Positions 8,758 to 17,750 of a DNA stretch of 64,000 nt are shown one piece after another; within the stretch, counting starts at the first letter, position 1; each line of letters begins with the position of its first letter. The position numbers were made by a program, and so were the translations under genes. The stretch covers positions 1-64,000 of the forward strand of contig JADKGC010000007.1 of the NCBI GenBank assembly GCA_016717205.1. Direction: 5' to 3'. The notes below the pieces were generated by a model. The model had not been told where the DNA came from, searched no databases, and saw only the letters and a list, made by a program, of their open reading frames with translations. Origin of the DNA: Candidatus Flexifilum breve. Lineage in GTDB: Bacteria > Chloroflexota > Anaerolineae > Aggregatilineales > Phototrophicaceae.

Positions 8758-10469
8758 CCACAGATACACCAGTTCTGCCCGCAACCTTAGGCACACCGCA
8801 GCTTTCTCTGGCCGGCACGGCTCAAGCCTTTGTGAATATTCGTACTGGCCCCGGCACGAGCTACCGGGATATCGGCGATCTCCTGAAATTCACGTTGTGC
8901 ACCTACTACCCTCAATCCCGCACGAAAGACGGTTGGGTGTGGATCGAGCAGGGTTCAGTCAAGGGCTGGGTGCTGGGTACGCTGGTCACATTTGAGGCGG
9001 TCTCGGTGCCGCCAGCCTCCCGGCGACCCTACACGCGCAAGGTCGCAGTCTGGCACTGGCGCGGCGACTCCGTTCCCGAAAACAGCATCGAGGAGATTCG
9101 CGCAGCGCCTAAGGCCAACGCGCCCGCCGTGACGCAGGTCTGGGTCAAAGTCAGCGACTACACGCGCGAATCCGGCGCGCAGTGGCAAGGCTATTGGGAC
9201 TCGAAACGTGCCCTCGCCATTGATGGCACGGCCAGCATCGACCGCTGGGTGAAGGTGCTCGGTCAGTATGGGTTGGAGTTTCATGCGTGGGCGGTGCCGC
9301 GCGGCGCCGACATTGCTGCTGAGACGCGCCTGCTGATTCAGGCGTGCACCCGCCCCGGCGTCAAATCGCTGATTCTCGATGTTGAGCCTTATGCGGGTTT
9401 CTGGTTGGGCAGCCGGGAGACGGTGCGACCGTTCATGGTGGCGCTGCGCCGGGGAATTCCGAGCACATTCCACGTCGGCATGTGCGTTGATCCGCGCACA
9501 GGGCACTACAACTCGATTTACCCGTTGGAATGGCAGCCGTTCGTCAACTCGATTCACCCGATGGTCTACTGGGAAATCATGGCGCGCACTCCGGATGATG
9601 TACTCCGCGAGACGTTTCAGGTGTGGGGCAGCTACGGCAAGCCGATCATCCCCGCTTGCAGGCCGACGCCAACGCGCCATGCGACGACGCTCAATGCGCG
9701 TTTCAAACTGCATGGTGTGCGCGGTACAAGCGCCGAAACGATCATCCCCGTCGATCAGTCGCGCTTCCGCGATCAATGGGTGACGCTGGGCGTCTTCGAT
9801 ATCGACAAGAATCTCGCCAACGCCGGGTCGATTTTCCTGAACGATCTCACGGGCGAGAGCGGCAAAGAGATCGCCTTCGATGCAATTCGCTGGCGGCGCG
9901 TGCTGACCGCGACGGGCGGTCTGCCGAGTGACGTCTTCAGCGATGGCTATGATCAACCCGTGGGCACCGAAGCCGAACGGCGCGGCGCAGCCGTGTGGGG
10001 TGGCAAGTGGCTCGACGCGAGTCCGTTCGGCCAGCTGTACTTTATCGGGTCACCACAGGAAGCGTATCACACGGGCGCGGATCTCAATCTGCCGAGCGAT
10101 GCCGACGCGCACGCGCTCGTCTACTCACCCGCAAATGGAATCGTGACGTTTGCGAACGCGCTGCCGATCTGGGGCAATGTGATCATCATCAAGCATGATC
10201 CGCTGCCGGGCAGTCTGCGCGTGATGTATTCGCGCAGTGCGCATCTGGAAGCGATGGCGGTGGTGCCGGGGCAGAAAGTGAAACGTGGGGAGGCGATTGG
10301 GCGCGTCGGCAACGCGTTCGGACGCTACGCCTACCACCTGCACTTTGATCTCAGCCCGACCAACATTCTGGAGGCGAATCCGTCGCATTGGCCGGCTCGA
10401 GACAAAGTTGCGACCTTCGCCAACTACGTCGATCCGAAAGACTTCATTCTCGCGAATCGCCCGAAGTAA
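8754..10469 (+). CDS. SH3b domain plus M23 (LytM) metalloendopeptidase
   Basis: This is a 571-residue multidomain protein. An N-terminal bacterial SH3 domain (VNIRTGPGTSYRDIGDL to WVLGTLV, about residues 27-80) is followed by a middle region of about 300 residues that looks barrel-like (KSLILDVEPYAGFW, VNSIHPMVYWEIM, resembling glycosidase-like folds). A C-terminal M23 peptidase has the full zinc motif set: H439-x3-D443 (HTGAD), H497 (SRSAHL) and H528-x-H530 (HLHFD). M23 enzymes cut peptide crossbridges in peptidoglycan. No classical signal peptide is visible in spite of the apparently extracytoplasmic function; export or phage-lysin-like use is unresolved. The start overlaps the previous gene's stop. 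It ends before a strong palindrome at 10480-10510. Confidence 0.85.
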   Translation: MTTDTPVLPATLGTPQLSLAGTAQAFVNIRTGPGTSYRDIGDLLKFTLCTYYPQSRTKDGWVWIEQGSVKGWVLGTLVTFEAVSVPPASRRPYTRKVAVWHWRGDSVPENSIEEIRAAPKANAPAVTQVWVKVSDYTRESGAQWQGYWDSKRALAIDGTASIDRWVKVLGQYGLEFHAWAVPRGADIAAETRLLIQACTRPGVKSLILDVEPYAGFWLGSRETVRPFMVALRRGIPSTFHVGMCVDPRTGHYNSIYPLEWQPFVNSIHPMVYWEIMARTPDDVLRETFQVWGSYGKPIIPACRPTPTRHATTLNARFKLHGVRGTSAETIIPVDQSRFRDQWVTLGVFDIDKNLANAGSIFLNDLTGESGKEIAFDAIRWRRVLTATGGLPSDVFSDGYDQPVGTEAERRGAAVWGGKWLDASPFGQLYFIGSPQEAYHTGADLNLPSDADAHALVYSPANGIVTFANALPIWGNVIIIKHDPLPGSLRVMYSRSAHLEAMAVVPGQKVKRGEAIGRVGNAFGRYAYHLHFDLSPTNILEANPSHWPARDKVATFANYVDPKDFILANRPK

Positions 10470-10479
10470 GCGTGCTTAG

Positions 10480-10510
10480 GTAGGGGCATGGTGCGCCACC
10501 ATGCCCCTAC
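10480..10510. repeat. GTAGGGGC-family palindrome, copy 1
   Basis: A perfect 14-bp inverted repeat, GTAGGGGCATGGTG / CACCATGCCCCTAC, with a 3-base loop lies between two convergent genes. It belongs to a dispersed family (see 13272, 34685, 54595, 54639). It could act as a bidirectional transcript end, although U-tracts are absent. Confidence 0.8.
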
Positions 10511-10524
10511 GATCTGGCTCATCG

Positions 10525-10833
10525 CTAGAACAGACCCCAATCGTCGGCGGCGCCTTCTTCCATCATCGTCGGGTCCCACATCTCCATGCCCATTTCGATG
10601 GTCGTGGGCACGGCGGCATATTCCTGCGCGGTGCGGCGCGTTTGTTCGAGCAGCTGCGGCGCGTAGGGGCAGAAGGGCGTCGTCATAATCATGACGAGAT
10701 GGCAGTGCTTATCGTCTAGTTCGACACGGCGAACCAGACCAAGTTCGATGACATTCATGCCAATTTCCGGGTCAACGACCACGCGGAGATGCTCGCGCAG
10801 TTCTTCTTCCGTTTTCATCGTCTGCTGGGTCAT
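10525..10833 (-). CDS. DUF59 / MIP18-family (SufT-like) Fe-S maturation factor
   Basis: DUF59 proteins (PaaD, SufT, MIP18 family) assist delivery or maturation of iron-sulfur clusters. The 102 residues contain LREHLRVVVDPEIGMNVIEL and the family hallmark MTTPFCPYAPQL with a single functional cysteine. The ATG at 10833 has GAGG about seven bases upstream on the minus strand. It is transcribed divergently from sufC, and the shared intergenic palindrome at 10895-10930 covers both -35 boxes, which strongly suggests co-regulation with the Suf operon. It is a stand-alone DUF59 protein, not the SufT of a fused type. Confidence 0.85.
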   Translation of the reverse strand: MTQQTMKTEEELREHLRVVVDPEIGMNVIELGLVRRVELDDKHCHLVMIMTTPFCPYAPQLLEQTRRTAQEYAAVPTTIEMGMEMWDPTMMEEGAADDWGLF

Positions 10834-10870
10834 ACCAGTTCCTCATGCAATTTTGGACCAGTGCCAGCGA

Positions 10871-10899
10871 ATCGTAGCATAGCCATTTTTCTAAGTCAA
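10871..10899 (-). promoter_or_regulatory. predicted promoter of the DUF59 gene
   Basis: On the minus strand TTGACT (10894-10899) and TACGAT (10871-10876) are separated by exactly 17 bases, about 40 bases before the start codon at 10833. The -35 lies on the left arm of the palindrome at 10895-10930. Confidence 0.65.
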
Positions 10900-10930
10900 T
10901 TTTTATAATAGCTATCATAAAAATGTTGAC
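10895..10930. promoter_or_regulatory. predicted operator between the DUF59 gene and sufC
   Basis: This is a 36-base imperfect palindrome centred on ATAGCTAT: GTCAA-TTTTTATAATAG on the left, CTATCATAAAAAT-GTTGAC on the right, the arms differing by one mismatch and a 2-base offset. Its ends are the -35 boxes of two back-to-back promoters. The AT-rich dyad in a GC-rich genome, beside Fe-S genes, is what a dimeric Fe-S or iron-responsive repressor site looks like. The regulator is not in this window. Confidence 0.7.
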
Positions 10931-10954
10931 TCTGCCGCTCCGCGCTGGTATACT
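10926..10954 (+). promoter_or_regulatory. predicted sigma70 promoter of the suf operon
   Basis: TTGACT (10926-10931) and TATACT (10949-10954) are separated by exactly 17 bases, close to consensus. Transcription would begin near 10961, leaving a leader of about 65 bases before sufC with GGAGG ten bases from its ATG. Confidence 0.8.
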
Positions 10955-11025
10955 ACCCCTATGTTTGCTACTCTGGGTACAGAGTAAATTTAACTGCTGT
11001 TGATCTTAGCGGAGGTTACGCCGGA

Positions 11026-11802
11026 ATGGGCGCTGCTTTAGAAATTCGGAACCTACACGTCACGGTTGAAGACAAACCCATCCTGCGGGGTGTGAATCTT
11101 ACTGTTAAGCAGGGCGAAGTCCATGCGCTTATGGGACCTAACGGCTCGGGCAAATCGACGTTGGCCAACGTCCTGCTCGGCAACCCTGCCTATGAAGTCA
11201 CCGCCGGGCAGATTATTTTCGACGGGCAAGACCTGCTCGAAATGGAAGCCGACGAACGCAGCCGCGCGGGCTTGTTCCTTGCCTTCCAGTATCCCGTGAG
11301 CATCCCGGGTGTCACTCTGGCTAACTTCCTGCGTCTGGCAATCAACGCCCGCATGAAGGCGGCTGACCCGACCAGCAAAGGCATTTCCGTGTCGGATTTC
11401 CGCAAGCTGATGCGCGCTAAGATGGACTCGCTCCACATGGATCACAGCTTTGCGGGACGTTATCTCAACGAAGGTTTCAGCGGCGGTGAGAAGAAGCGCG
11501 CCGAAATTCTGCAAATGGCCGTGCTGAACCCGAAGATCACCATTCTGGATGAAACTGACTCCGGTCTGGACATTGACGCGCTGCGCGTTGTGTCGGAAGG
11601 CGTCGCCAGCTTGCGTGGCCCGGATCTTGGTGTGCTGGTGATCACCCACTATCAGCGCATTCTCAACTACATCAAGCCCGACTATGTGCACATCATGTTC
11701 GAGGGGCGCATCGTCGAAAACGGTGGCCCGGATCTCGCGCTACGCCTTGAAGAAACAGGCTATGACTGGGTGCGTGAAAAGTACGGCGTAGAGCAGGAGT
11801 AA
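11026..11802 (+). CDS. sufC: SufC, Fe-S assembly ATPase
   Basis: SufC is the cytoplasmic ABC-type ATPase of the SufBCD scaffold, on which Fe-S clusters are built. The 258 residues show Walker A GPNGSGKSTLANVLLG, the signature FSGGEKKRAEILQMA, Walker B with LDETDSGLD (the SufC-specific form) and the switch histidine in VITHYQRIL. Length is normal. It is the first gene of the operon; sufB starts 5 bases after its stop. The order C-B-D-S-U without SufE is that of Firmicutes, Chloroflexota and related groups. Confidence 0.97.
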   Translation: MGAALEIRNLHVTVEDKPILRGVNLTVKQGEVHALMGPNGSGKSTLANVLLGNPAYEVTAGQIIFDGQDLLEMEADERSRAGLFLAFQYPVSIPGVTLANFLRLAINARMKAADPTSKGISVSDFRKLMRAKMDSLHMDHSFAGRYLNEGFSGGEKKRAEILQMAVLNPKITILDETDSGLDIDALRVVSEGVASLRGPDLGVLVITHYQRILNYIKPDYVHIMFEGRIVENGGPDLALRLEETGYDWVREKYGVEQE

Positions 11803-11807
11803 GCGCA

Positions 11808-13256
<1,449 letters not shown>

Positions 13257-13271
13257 ACATCAGAAACGCTT

Positions 13272-13299
13272 GTAGGGGTAAGGTATGCCTTGCCCCTAC
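13272..13299. repeat. GTAGGGGC-family palindrome, copy 2
   Basis: GTAGGGGTAAGG and CCTTGCCCCTAC pair around TATG, with one G-T wobble. It lies in the sufB-sufD gap. It could fold in the transcript and stabilise the upstream sufCB part. Confidence 0.75.
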
Positions 13300-13341
13300 C
13301 TTGATGATAACGACACCCACACACCAGCTTGAGGTGATTTT

Positions 13342-14694
13342 ATGACTTTTGCAGTCCGACGCCGCTCCGCCTCGCCGGAAGCGCCCATCTACACGCCCGC
13401 GGATATTGACGCGTTGAGCACCGCCAACAACGAACCGGATTGGCTGCGCGAGAGCCGTCATGTGGCGTGGGAACTCTATGAAATGCTCCCGATGCCCGGA
13501 CGCACCGACGAAGAATGGCGGCGCACCGATTACCGCGGCATCCGTTGGGATGAAGCCCAGCTTGTCAACAACGCGCAGTCCACGCTGGATGTGGTGCCAC
13601 GCGAAAACCTTGAACCACTCATCGGCGATCAGCAGGGCGGCACGCTCATCTTTGTCGATGGTAAAGTGGTCTTCTACGAAGTAACCGACGATCTGCGGAA
13701 GCAGGGAGTGATCTTCACGGACTTAGTGACCGCCTGTCGTGAATATCCTGATCTCGTGCGTGAACGTTTGATGACACAGGCCGTCAAGCCGAGCGATGGC
13801 AAATTCGCCGCGCTCCATGCTGCTCTGTGGACGCACGGTGTGTTCCTCTATGTGCCGCGCGGTAAAATGGTCGAACTGCCGCTGCATGTGGTGATGTATC
13901 ACACGCAGCCCGGCGCGACGCTCGGTCACGTGCTCGTCGCGTTGGACGAAGCCGCGAGCGCGACCATTCTGGTTGACTACCTGTCGCCCGAAGGCGATGC
14001 GCAGTCGGCGTATATTGGCGCGACCGAACTGCTCGTCGGCGAGCGCGCGAACCTGCGCTATGTCGGCTTGCAGGACTGGAATCGCGAGACCTACGAGTTC
14101 AGCCACCAGCGCGGGCGCGTCGGCAAGGACGCCACGCTGGATTGGGTGCTCGGCACGATGGGCGGCAAGCTCGTCAAGGCGTTCATCGAAGTTGAACTCG
14201 ATGGGTATGCAGCGCAGGGGCGCGTGTCCGGTATGTTCTTCGCCGATGGCGTACAGATGTTTGATCACGACACCCAGCAGAATCACAACGCGCCGATGAC
14301 CAAGTCGGACCTGTTGTTCAAAGGCGCGGCGAAAGACGAAGCTCGCAGCCTGTGGCAGGGCATGATCAAGTCGCAGCCACAGATGCAGAAGATCGATGGG
14401 TTTCAGGCAAGTCGCAACCTCGTGTTGAGCGAGGATGCGCGCATGGACGCCATCCCCGGCCTCGAAATCGAAGCGGATGACGTGCGCTGTACACACGCCG
14501 CGACCTTCGGCACGCTGGAAGAAGCGCCCGTGTTCTACCTGATGAGCCGCGGCATTCCGCGCCCGCAGGCTGAACTCATGGTCACCGAAGGCTTCTTCGA
14601 GGAACTGCTCGAACGCATTCCGTTCGAACGCGTGCAGGATCGTTTGCGGGCCGCGCTGGAAGCGAAGATTGTCGGCGTGAACACGCTGAAATAA
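13342..14694 (+). CDS. sufD: SufD, Fe-S scaffold subunit
   Basis: SufD is the SufB paralogue that completes the SufBC2D complex and is needed for iron entry. The 450 residues include WELYEMLPMPGRTDEEWRRT, AALWTHGVFLYVPRGKMVEL, FFADGVQMFDHDTQQNHNAP (with the conserved histidine near the iron site) and a C-terminal APVFYLMSRGIPRPQAEL. Normal length and intact. A GGACGAGG palindrome and an intrinsic terminator follow before sufS, so transcription beyond this point may be reduced. Confidence 0.96.
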   Translation: MTFAVRRRSASPEAPIYTPADIDALSTANNEPDWLRESRHVAWELYEMLPMPGRTDEEWRRTDYRGIRWDEAQLVNNAQSTLDVVPRENLEPLIGDQQGGTLIFVDGKVVFYEVTDDLRKQGVIFTDLVTACREYPDLVRERLMTQAVKPSDGKFAALHAALWTHGVFLYVPRGKMVELPLHVVMYHTQPGATLGHVLVALDEAASATILVDYLSPEGDAQSAYIGATELLVGERANLRYVGLQDWNRETYEFSHQRGRVGKDATLDWVLGTMGGKLVKAFIEVELDGYAAQGRVSGMFFADGVQMFDHDTQQNHNAPMTKSDLLFKGAAKDEARSLWQGMIKSQPQMQKIDGFQASRNLVLSEDARMDAIPGLEIEADDVRCTHAATFGTLEEAPVFYLMSRGIPRPQAELMVTEGFFEELLERIPFERVQDRLRAALEAKIVGVNTLK

Positions 14695-14710
14695 GCCGTA
14701 GACTTTGTGG

Positions 14711-14730
14711 GGACGAGGCATGCCTCGTCC
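14711..14730. repeat. short perfect palindrome (GGACGAGG family)
   Basis: Perfect 20-base palindrome, GGACGAGGCA / TGCCTCGTCC, in the sufD-sufS gap. It resembles the GTAGGGRC dispersed family but with GTGGGG as the left shoulder. Confidence 0.65.
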
Positions 14731-14744
14731 TGATTGCTCTGATC

Positions 14745-14776
14745 AAGGCGCGGCGAGTCTCACCGCGCCTTTTTGT
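14745..14776 (+). terminator. intrinsic terminator between sufD and sufS
   Basis: GGCGCGG (14747-14753) pairs with CCGCGCC (14763-14769), followed by TTTTTGTT. It lies inside the suf gene order, so it probably attenuates and does not fully stop; sufS begins 13 bases later with AGGAG before its ATG. Confidence 0.8.
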
Positions 14777-14788
14777 TAGGAGTCCACC

Positions 14789-16034
14789 ATGACCGATCGA
14801 ACCCTGCCTTACAATATCGAGGCAGTGCGGGCAGATTTCCCCATTTTGCAGCAGGAGCATCACGCGGGTGTGCCGCTGATCTATCTCGACAATGCCGCCA
14901 GCAGCCAGAAGCCCCGGCAGGTGATCGACGCCATTGACGATTACTACCGCCGCTACAACGCCAATGTGCATCGCGGCATCCACAAGCTGAGCGAAGAGGC
15001 GACTGCGGCCTACGAAGAGGCGCGCATCAAGGTCAAGAAGTTCATCAACGCGGCGAACAAGCGCGAGGTGATCTATGTGCGCGGTACGACCGAGGGCATC
15101 AACCTCGTCGCGCAGACGTGGGGCCGGGCGAACCTCAAGGCGGGCGACACGATCGTGCTCACGCAAATGGAGCACCATTCGAATATCGTCCCGTGGCAGA
15201 TGCTCGCCGCGGAAAAGGGCTTCACGATTCGCTATGTGCCCGTGCTGCCTGATGGCACACTCGACATGGATGTATATGCCGCGCTGCTGCGGGATGAGCC
15301 GGTCAAGCTGGTCAGCGTGATGTACGTTTCGAATGTGCTCGGCACGGTCAACCCGATTGCGCACATGGCCAAGCTCGCCCATGACGTGGGCGCGTTGATC
15401 ATGGTGGATGGCGCGCAGGCGGTGCCGCATCTGCCCGTCGATGTGCAGGCGCTAGACGCTGATTTCTTCACGTTCAGCGGTCATAAGATGATCGGACCCA
15501 CGGGAAGCGGCATCCTGTATGGCAAGCGCGACCTGCTCGAAGCCATGCCCCCGTGGATGGGCGGCGGCGATATGATCGCCCGCGTCACGCTCGACGGCAG
15601 CACGTGGAACGAACTGCCCTACAAATTCGAGGCGGGCACGCCTTCGATTGCCGAAGGCATCGGCCTCGGCGCGGCGGTCGATTACCTGAGCAGCCTCGGG
15701 ATGGACAAAATCCGCATGCACGAGGAAGCCATCACCGCGTACGCGCTGGATCGTCTTTCCGAAGTCCCCGGCTTGACTCTCTATGGGCCGGACGCCGACC
15801 AGAAGGGCGCGGTGGCCGCGTTCTCGCTCAACGGCATTCACGCGCATGACATCGCGCAGCTCTTGGACGCCGACGGGATCGCCGTGCGCGCCGGGCATCA
15901 CTGCGCCATGCCGCTCCATGACTGCCTCAATATTCCGGCGACGGCGCGCCAGCTTTTACCTCTACAACACCTTCGCCGAAGTGGACGCGCTCATCGACGC
16001 GCTCTACAAAGCCAAGAAGAAATTCTCAGTCTAA
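14789..16034 (+). CDS. sufS: SufS cysteine desulfurase, one frame break
   Basis: SufS removes sulfur from cysteine with pyridoxal phosphate and passes a persulfide to SufU. From ATG 14789: LIYLDNAASSQKPRQVIDAI, NVHRGIHKLSEEAT, the PLP-binding lysine in FSGHKMIGPTGSGILYG, and the catalytic cysteine in VRAGHHCAMPLHD. At about 15950 the frame breaks: ATAR should be followed by ASFYLYNTFAEVDALIDALY, which continues in another frame to TAA at 16034. One base is missing or extra near GCGCGCCAGC. Since SufS is normally essential, a sequence error is the likely cause. Corrected length is about 414 residues, normal. Confidence 0.92.
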
Positions 16035-16049
16035 CCCGCGTGAAGCGTC

Positions 16050-16096
16050 ATCCCTACGAGAGACACCCTCTTTCGTAGGGACGCGATGAATCGCGT
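16050..16096. repeat. inverted repeats after sufS (GTAGGGACGCG family)
   Basis: TCCCTACGA (16050-16058) pairs with TCGTAGGGA (16073-16081), and ACGCGAT-GA-ATCGCGT (16081-16096) forms a second small hairpin. The second part is the GTAGGGACGCGAT type seen again at 34734 and 40247. Confidence 0.65.
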
Positions 16097-16136
16097 GCGC
16101 GCTGTCAATTGGTCACAAATCAGCGGGTCGTCCTCT

Positions 16137-16144
16137 GCTATAAT
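16137..16144 (+). promoter_or_regulatory. extended -10 upstream of sufU
   Basis: TG-C-TATAAT (TATAAT at 16139-16144) gives an extended -10 box about 60 bases before sufU, without a good -35. It may let sufU and its followers be expressed apart from sufCBD, whose transcripts meet a terminator at 14745. Confidence 0.5.
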
Positions 16145-16201
16145 AGAAATATGACGTACGCAGAGTGGACATTCCTGTTCGCTCCTTGAGAGGCTGTAAT
16201 C

Positions 16202-16597
16202 ATGGATGATCTGTATCGCGAGAACATTCTCGATCACGGGATGAATCCGCGTAACCGGGGTATCTTGAATCCGGCGACGGTTGACCACGAGGCGCACAAT
16301 CCGCTGTGCGGCGACCGTCTCCGCCTGACACTACGCATCGACGAGAACAACCGTGTGACCGAACTCGGCTGGGATGGGCAGGGCTGTGCGATCAGTCAGG
16401 CGTCCGCGTCGATGCTCGGCGAGGAAATTCTCGGCAAGACGCTCGACGAAATCCGCCAGATCAACAAAGAAGATATCTTCGAGATGCTCGGCATTCATTT
16501 GTCGCCCAACCGCATCAAGTGCGCGCTGTTGTCGCTGCAAGTGCTCAAAACGGGGCTGTATGGCATCGCCGAGTGGCGCAAATTCGAGGATGACTAA
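16202..16597 (+). CDS. sufU: SufU, zinc-dependent sulfur transfer protein
   Basis: SufU takes the persulfide from SufS and passes it to the SufBCD scaffold. The 131 residues carry the three zinc/sulfur cysteines in NPLCGDRL, GQGCAISQAS and NRIKCALLSLQ, plus the conserved Asp after the first Cys. This pattern separates SufU from IscU scaffolds. AGAGG lies eight bases before ATG 16202. The TAA at 16597 is directly followed by the GTG of the Rieske gene, showing tight coupling. Confidence 0.95.
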   Translation: MDDLYRENILDHGMNPRNRGILNPATVDHEAHNPLCGDRLRLTLRIDENNRVTELGWDGQGCAISQASASMLGEEILGKTLDEIRQINKEDIFEMLGIHLSPNRIKCALLSLQVLKTGLYGIAEWRKFEDD

Positions 16598-16924
16598 GTG
16601 AGCGTGACCATCGACTGGATCAGTGTGGCAGCGGTGAACGAAATTGCGCCGGGTGATCGGCTCGTCGTAGAGATTGGCCGCGACTGGGTCGTGATCTTCA
16701 ACGTTGACGGGCAGTTCTACGCGCTGGAAGATCGCTGTTCGCATGAAGATGTTCCGCTCTCGGAAGGCGCGCTCAACGGCTGCGAGATCGAGTGCCACAA
16801 GCACGGCGCGACCTTCGACATTACCACTGGGCAGCATTTGACGCCGCCCGCAGTTTCGCCCGTGAAGACATTCCCCGTGCGCGTCGAAGAGGATCTCGTG
16901 CAAATTGGCAAGGTGAAACGCTAG
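16598..16924 (+). CDS. Rieske [2Fe-2S] ferredoxin-like protein
   Basis: This is a small 108-residue Rieske protein; such proteins carry electrons or serve oxygenase and nitrite-reductase-like systems. The ligand pairs are visible: CSHEDVPL (Cys-x-His) and CEIECHKHGATFD (Cys-x2-His). GTG 16598 abuts the sufU stop. No membrane anchor or signal, so it is soluble. Placement in a suf operon is common in several phyla, where its job is not settled; it may be a product or a redox partner of the machinery. Confidence 0.9.
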   Translation: MSVTIDWISVAAVNEIAPGDRLVVEIGRDWVVIFNVDGQFYALEDRCSHEDVPLSEGALNGCEIECHKHGATFDITTGQHLTPPAVSPVKTFPVRVEEDLVQIGKVKR

Positions 16925-16928
16925 CGCC

Positions 16929-17576
16929 ATGCGGCTGTGGTGGCATCTCGTCCGCTTGGGCTTTCGTCTGCTCTATAACGAATTTGCCTTCACCTATGAT
17001 CTCGTCAGTTGGGTCGTCTCGCTCGGCGCCTGGCGCTGCTGGGTGCGCGCCTCACTGAAGCATCTTCACCCGGACGGCCTGATCCTCGAACTGGCGCATG
17101 GCACGGGCAACCTCCAGCTCGATCTGCATGCCGCGGGGCGGGATGCTATCGGCTGCGACTTGTCGCCTGCGATGGGGCAGATCGCGACGAACAAGCTCAT
17201 GCGTGCGGGCATCCGTCCACACTTGGTGCGGAGCAGGGCGCAGATGCTGCCGTTTCGCGCTGCAGCGTTCGCTTCCGTGATCAGCACCTTCCCGACGGAC
17301 TTCATCATCGCGCCGGAGACGCTGCGCGAAGTGTCTCGTGTGCTGCAGCCGGGCGGACGCTTTGTCATCGTGCCGACGTCGCGCTTCACGGGCGGCGGCT
17401 TAATCGCCAAGCTGATCGATGCGCTCTATGCCGCCACCGGGCAGCGCGAGGCCAGTGCGGAACATCGCTCCTTGTGGATCAGCCTGTTGGAACCGTACGG
17501 TTTCGGCGTGCAGATTGTTGAAGAAGCCTGCTCGAATAGCGCCGTCACAGTGATCATCGCGCAAAAAAGGGGCTAG
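16929..17576 (+). CDS. class I SAM-dependent methyltransferase
   Basis: The 215-residue protein has a hydrophobic N-terminus (MRLWWHLVRLGFRLLYNEFA) followed by YDLVSWVVSLGAW and the SAM-binding loop ILELAHGTGNLQLDL. The acidic motif is GCDLSPAM and the post-I motif is FPTDFIIAPETLREVSRVL. The order resembles UbiE-like small-molecule methyltransferases. It starts 4 bases after the Rieske stop. The substrate is unknown; the aromatic, basic N-terminus could let it sit on the membrane. Confidence 0.85.
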   Translation: MRLWWHLVRLGFRLLYNEFAFTYDLVSWVVSLGAWRCWVRASLKHLHPDGLILELAHGTGNLQLDLHAAGRDAIGCDLSPAMGQIATNKLMRAGIRPHLVRSRAQMLPFRAAAFASVISTFPTDFIIAPETLREVSRVLQPGGRFVIVPTSRFTGGGLIAKLIDALYAATGQREASAEHRSLWISLLEPYGFGVQIVEEACSNSAVTVIIAQKRG

Positions 17577-17596
17577 AAATCACTTTTGCCCTATGC

Positions 17597-17602
17597 TATA
17601 CT
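17597..17602 (+). promoter_or_regulatory. -10 box of tRNA-His
   Basis: TATACT at 17597-17602 with TAGAAA (17574-17579) exactly 17 bases upstream, 17 bases before the tRNA. Confidence 0.5.
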
Positions 17603-17618
17603 CCCCTCAATCCAATAT

Positions 17619-17693
17619 GGTGGGCGTAGCTCAGTTGGTTAGAGCGCTTGTCTGTGGAACAAGAGGTCGAGGGTTCAAGTCCCTTCTCCCACC
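17619..17693 (+). tRNA. tRNA-His(GTG)
   Basis: Cloverleaf with the extra G-1 at 17619 opposite C73, a hallmark of tRNA-His. Acceptor stem GTGGGCG / CTCCCAC has one mismatch; anticodon stem CTTGT/ACAAG encloses CTGTGGA with anticodon GTG; T arm GAGGG-TTCAAGT-CCCTT. CCA is not fully encoded. An intrinsic terminator follows. Confidence 0.95.
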
Positions 17694-17700
17694 CATTCTC

Positions 17701-17735
17701 AAAACGCTTCGTGTAGACGAGGCGTTTTTGTTTTC
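17701..17735 (+). terminator. intrinsic terminator after tRNA-His
   Basis: AAAACGCTTCGT and ACGAGGCGTTTT pair around GTAG (one mismatch) and run into TTTTTGTTTTCC. Confidence 0.85.
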
Positions 17736-17750
17736 CGCACGGGGGCGAAC

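Noticed and set aside
8955..9956. 333-codon minus-strand frame opposite the M23 peptidase
   Set aside because: Shadow of a coding gene with full catalytic motifs; composition is that of antisense.
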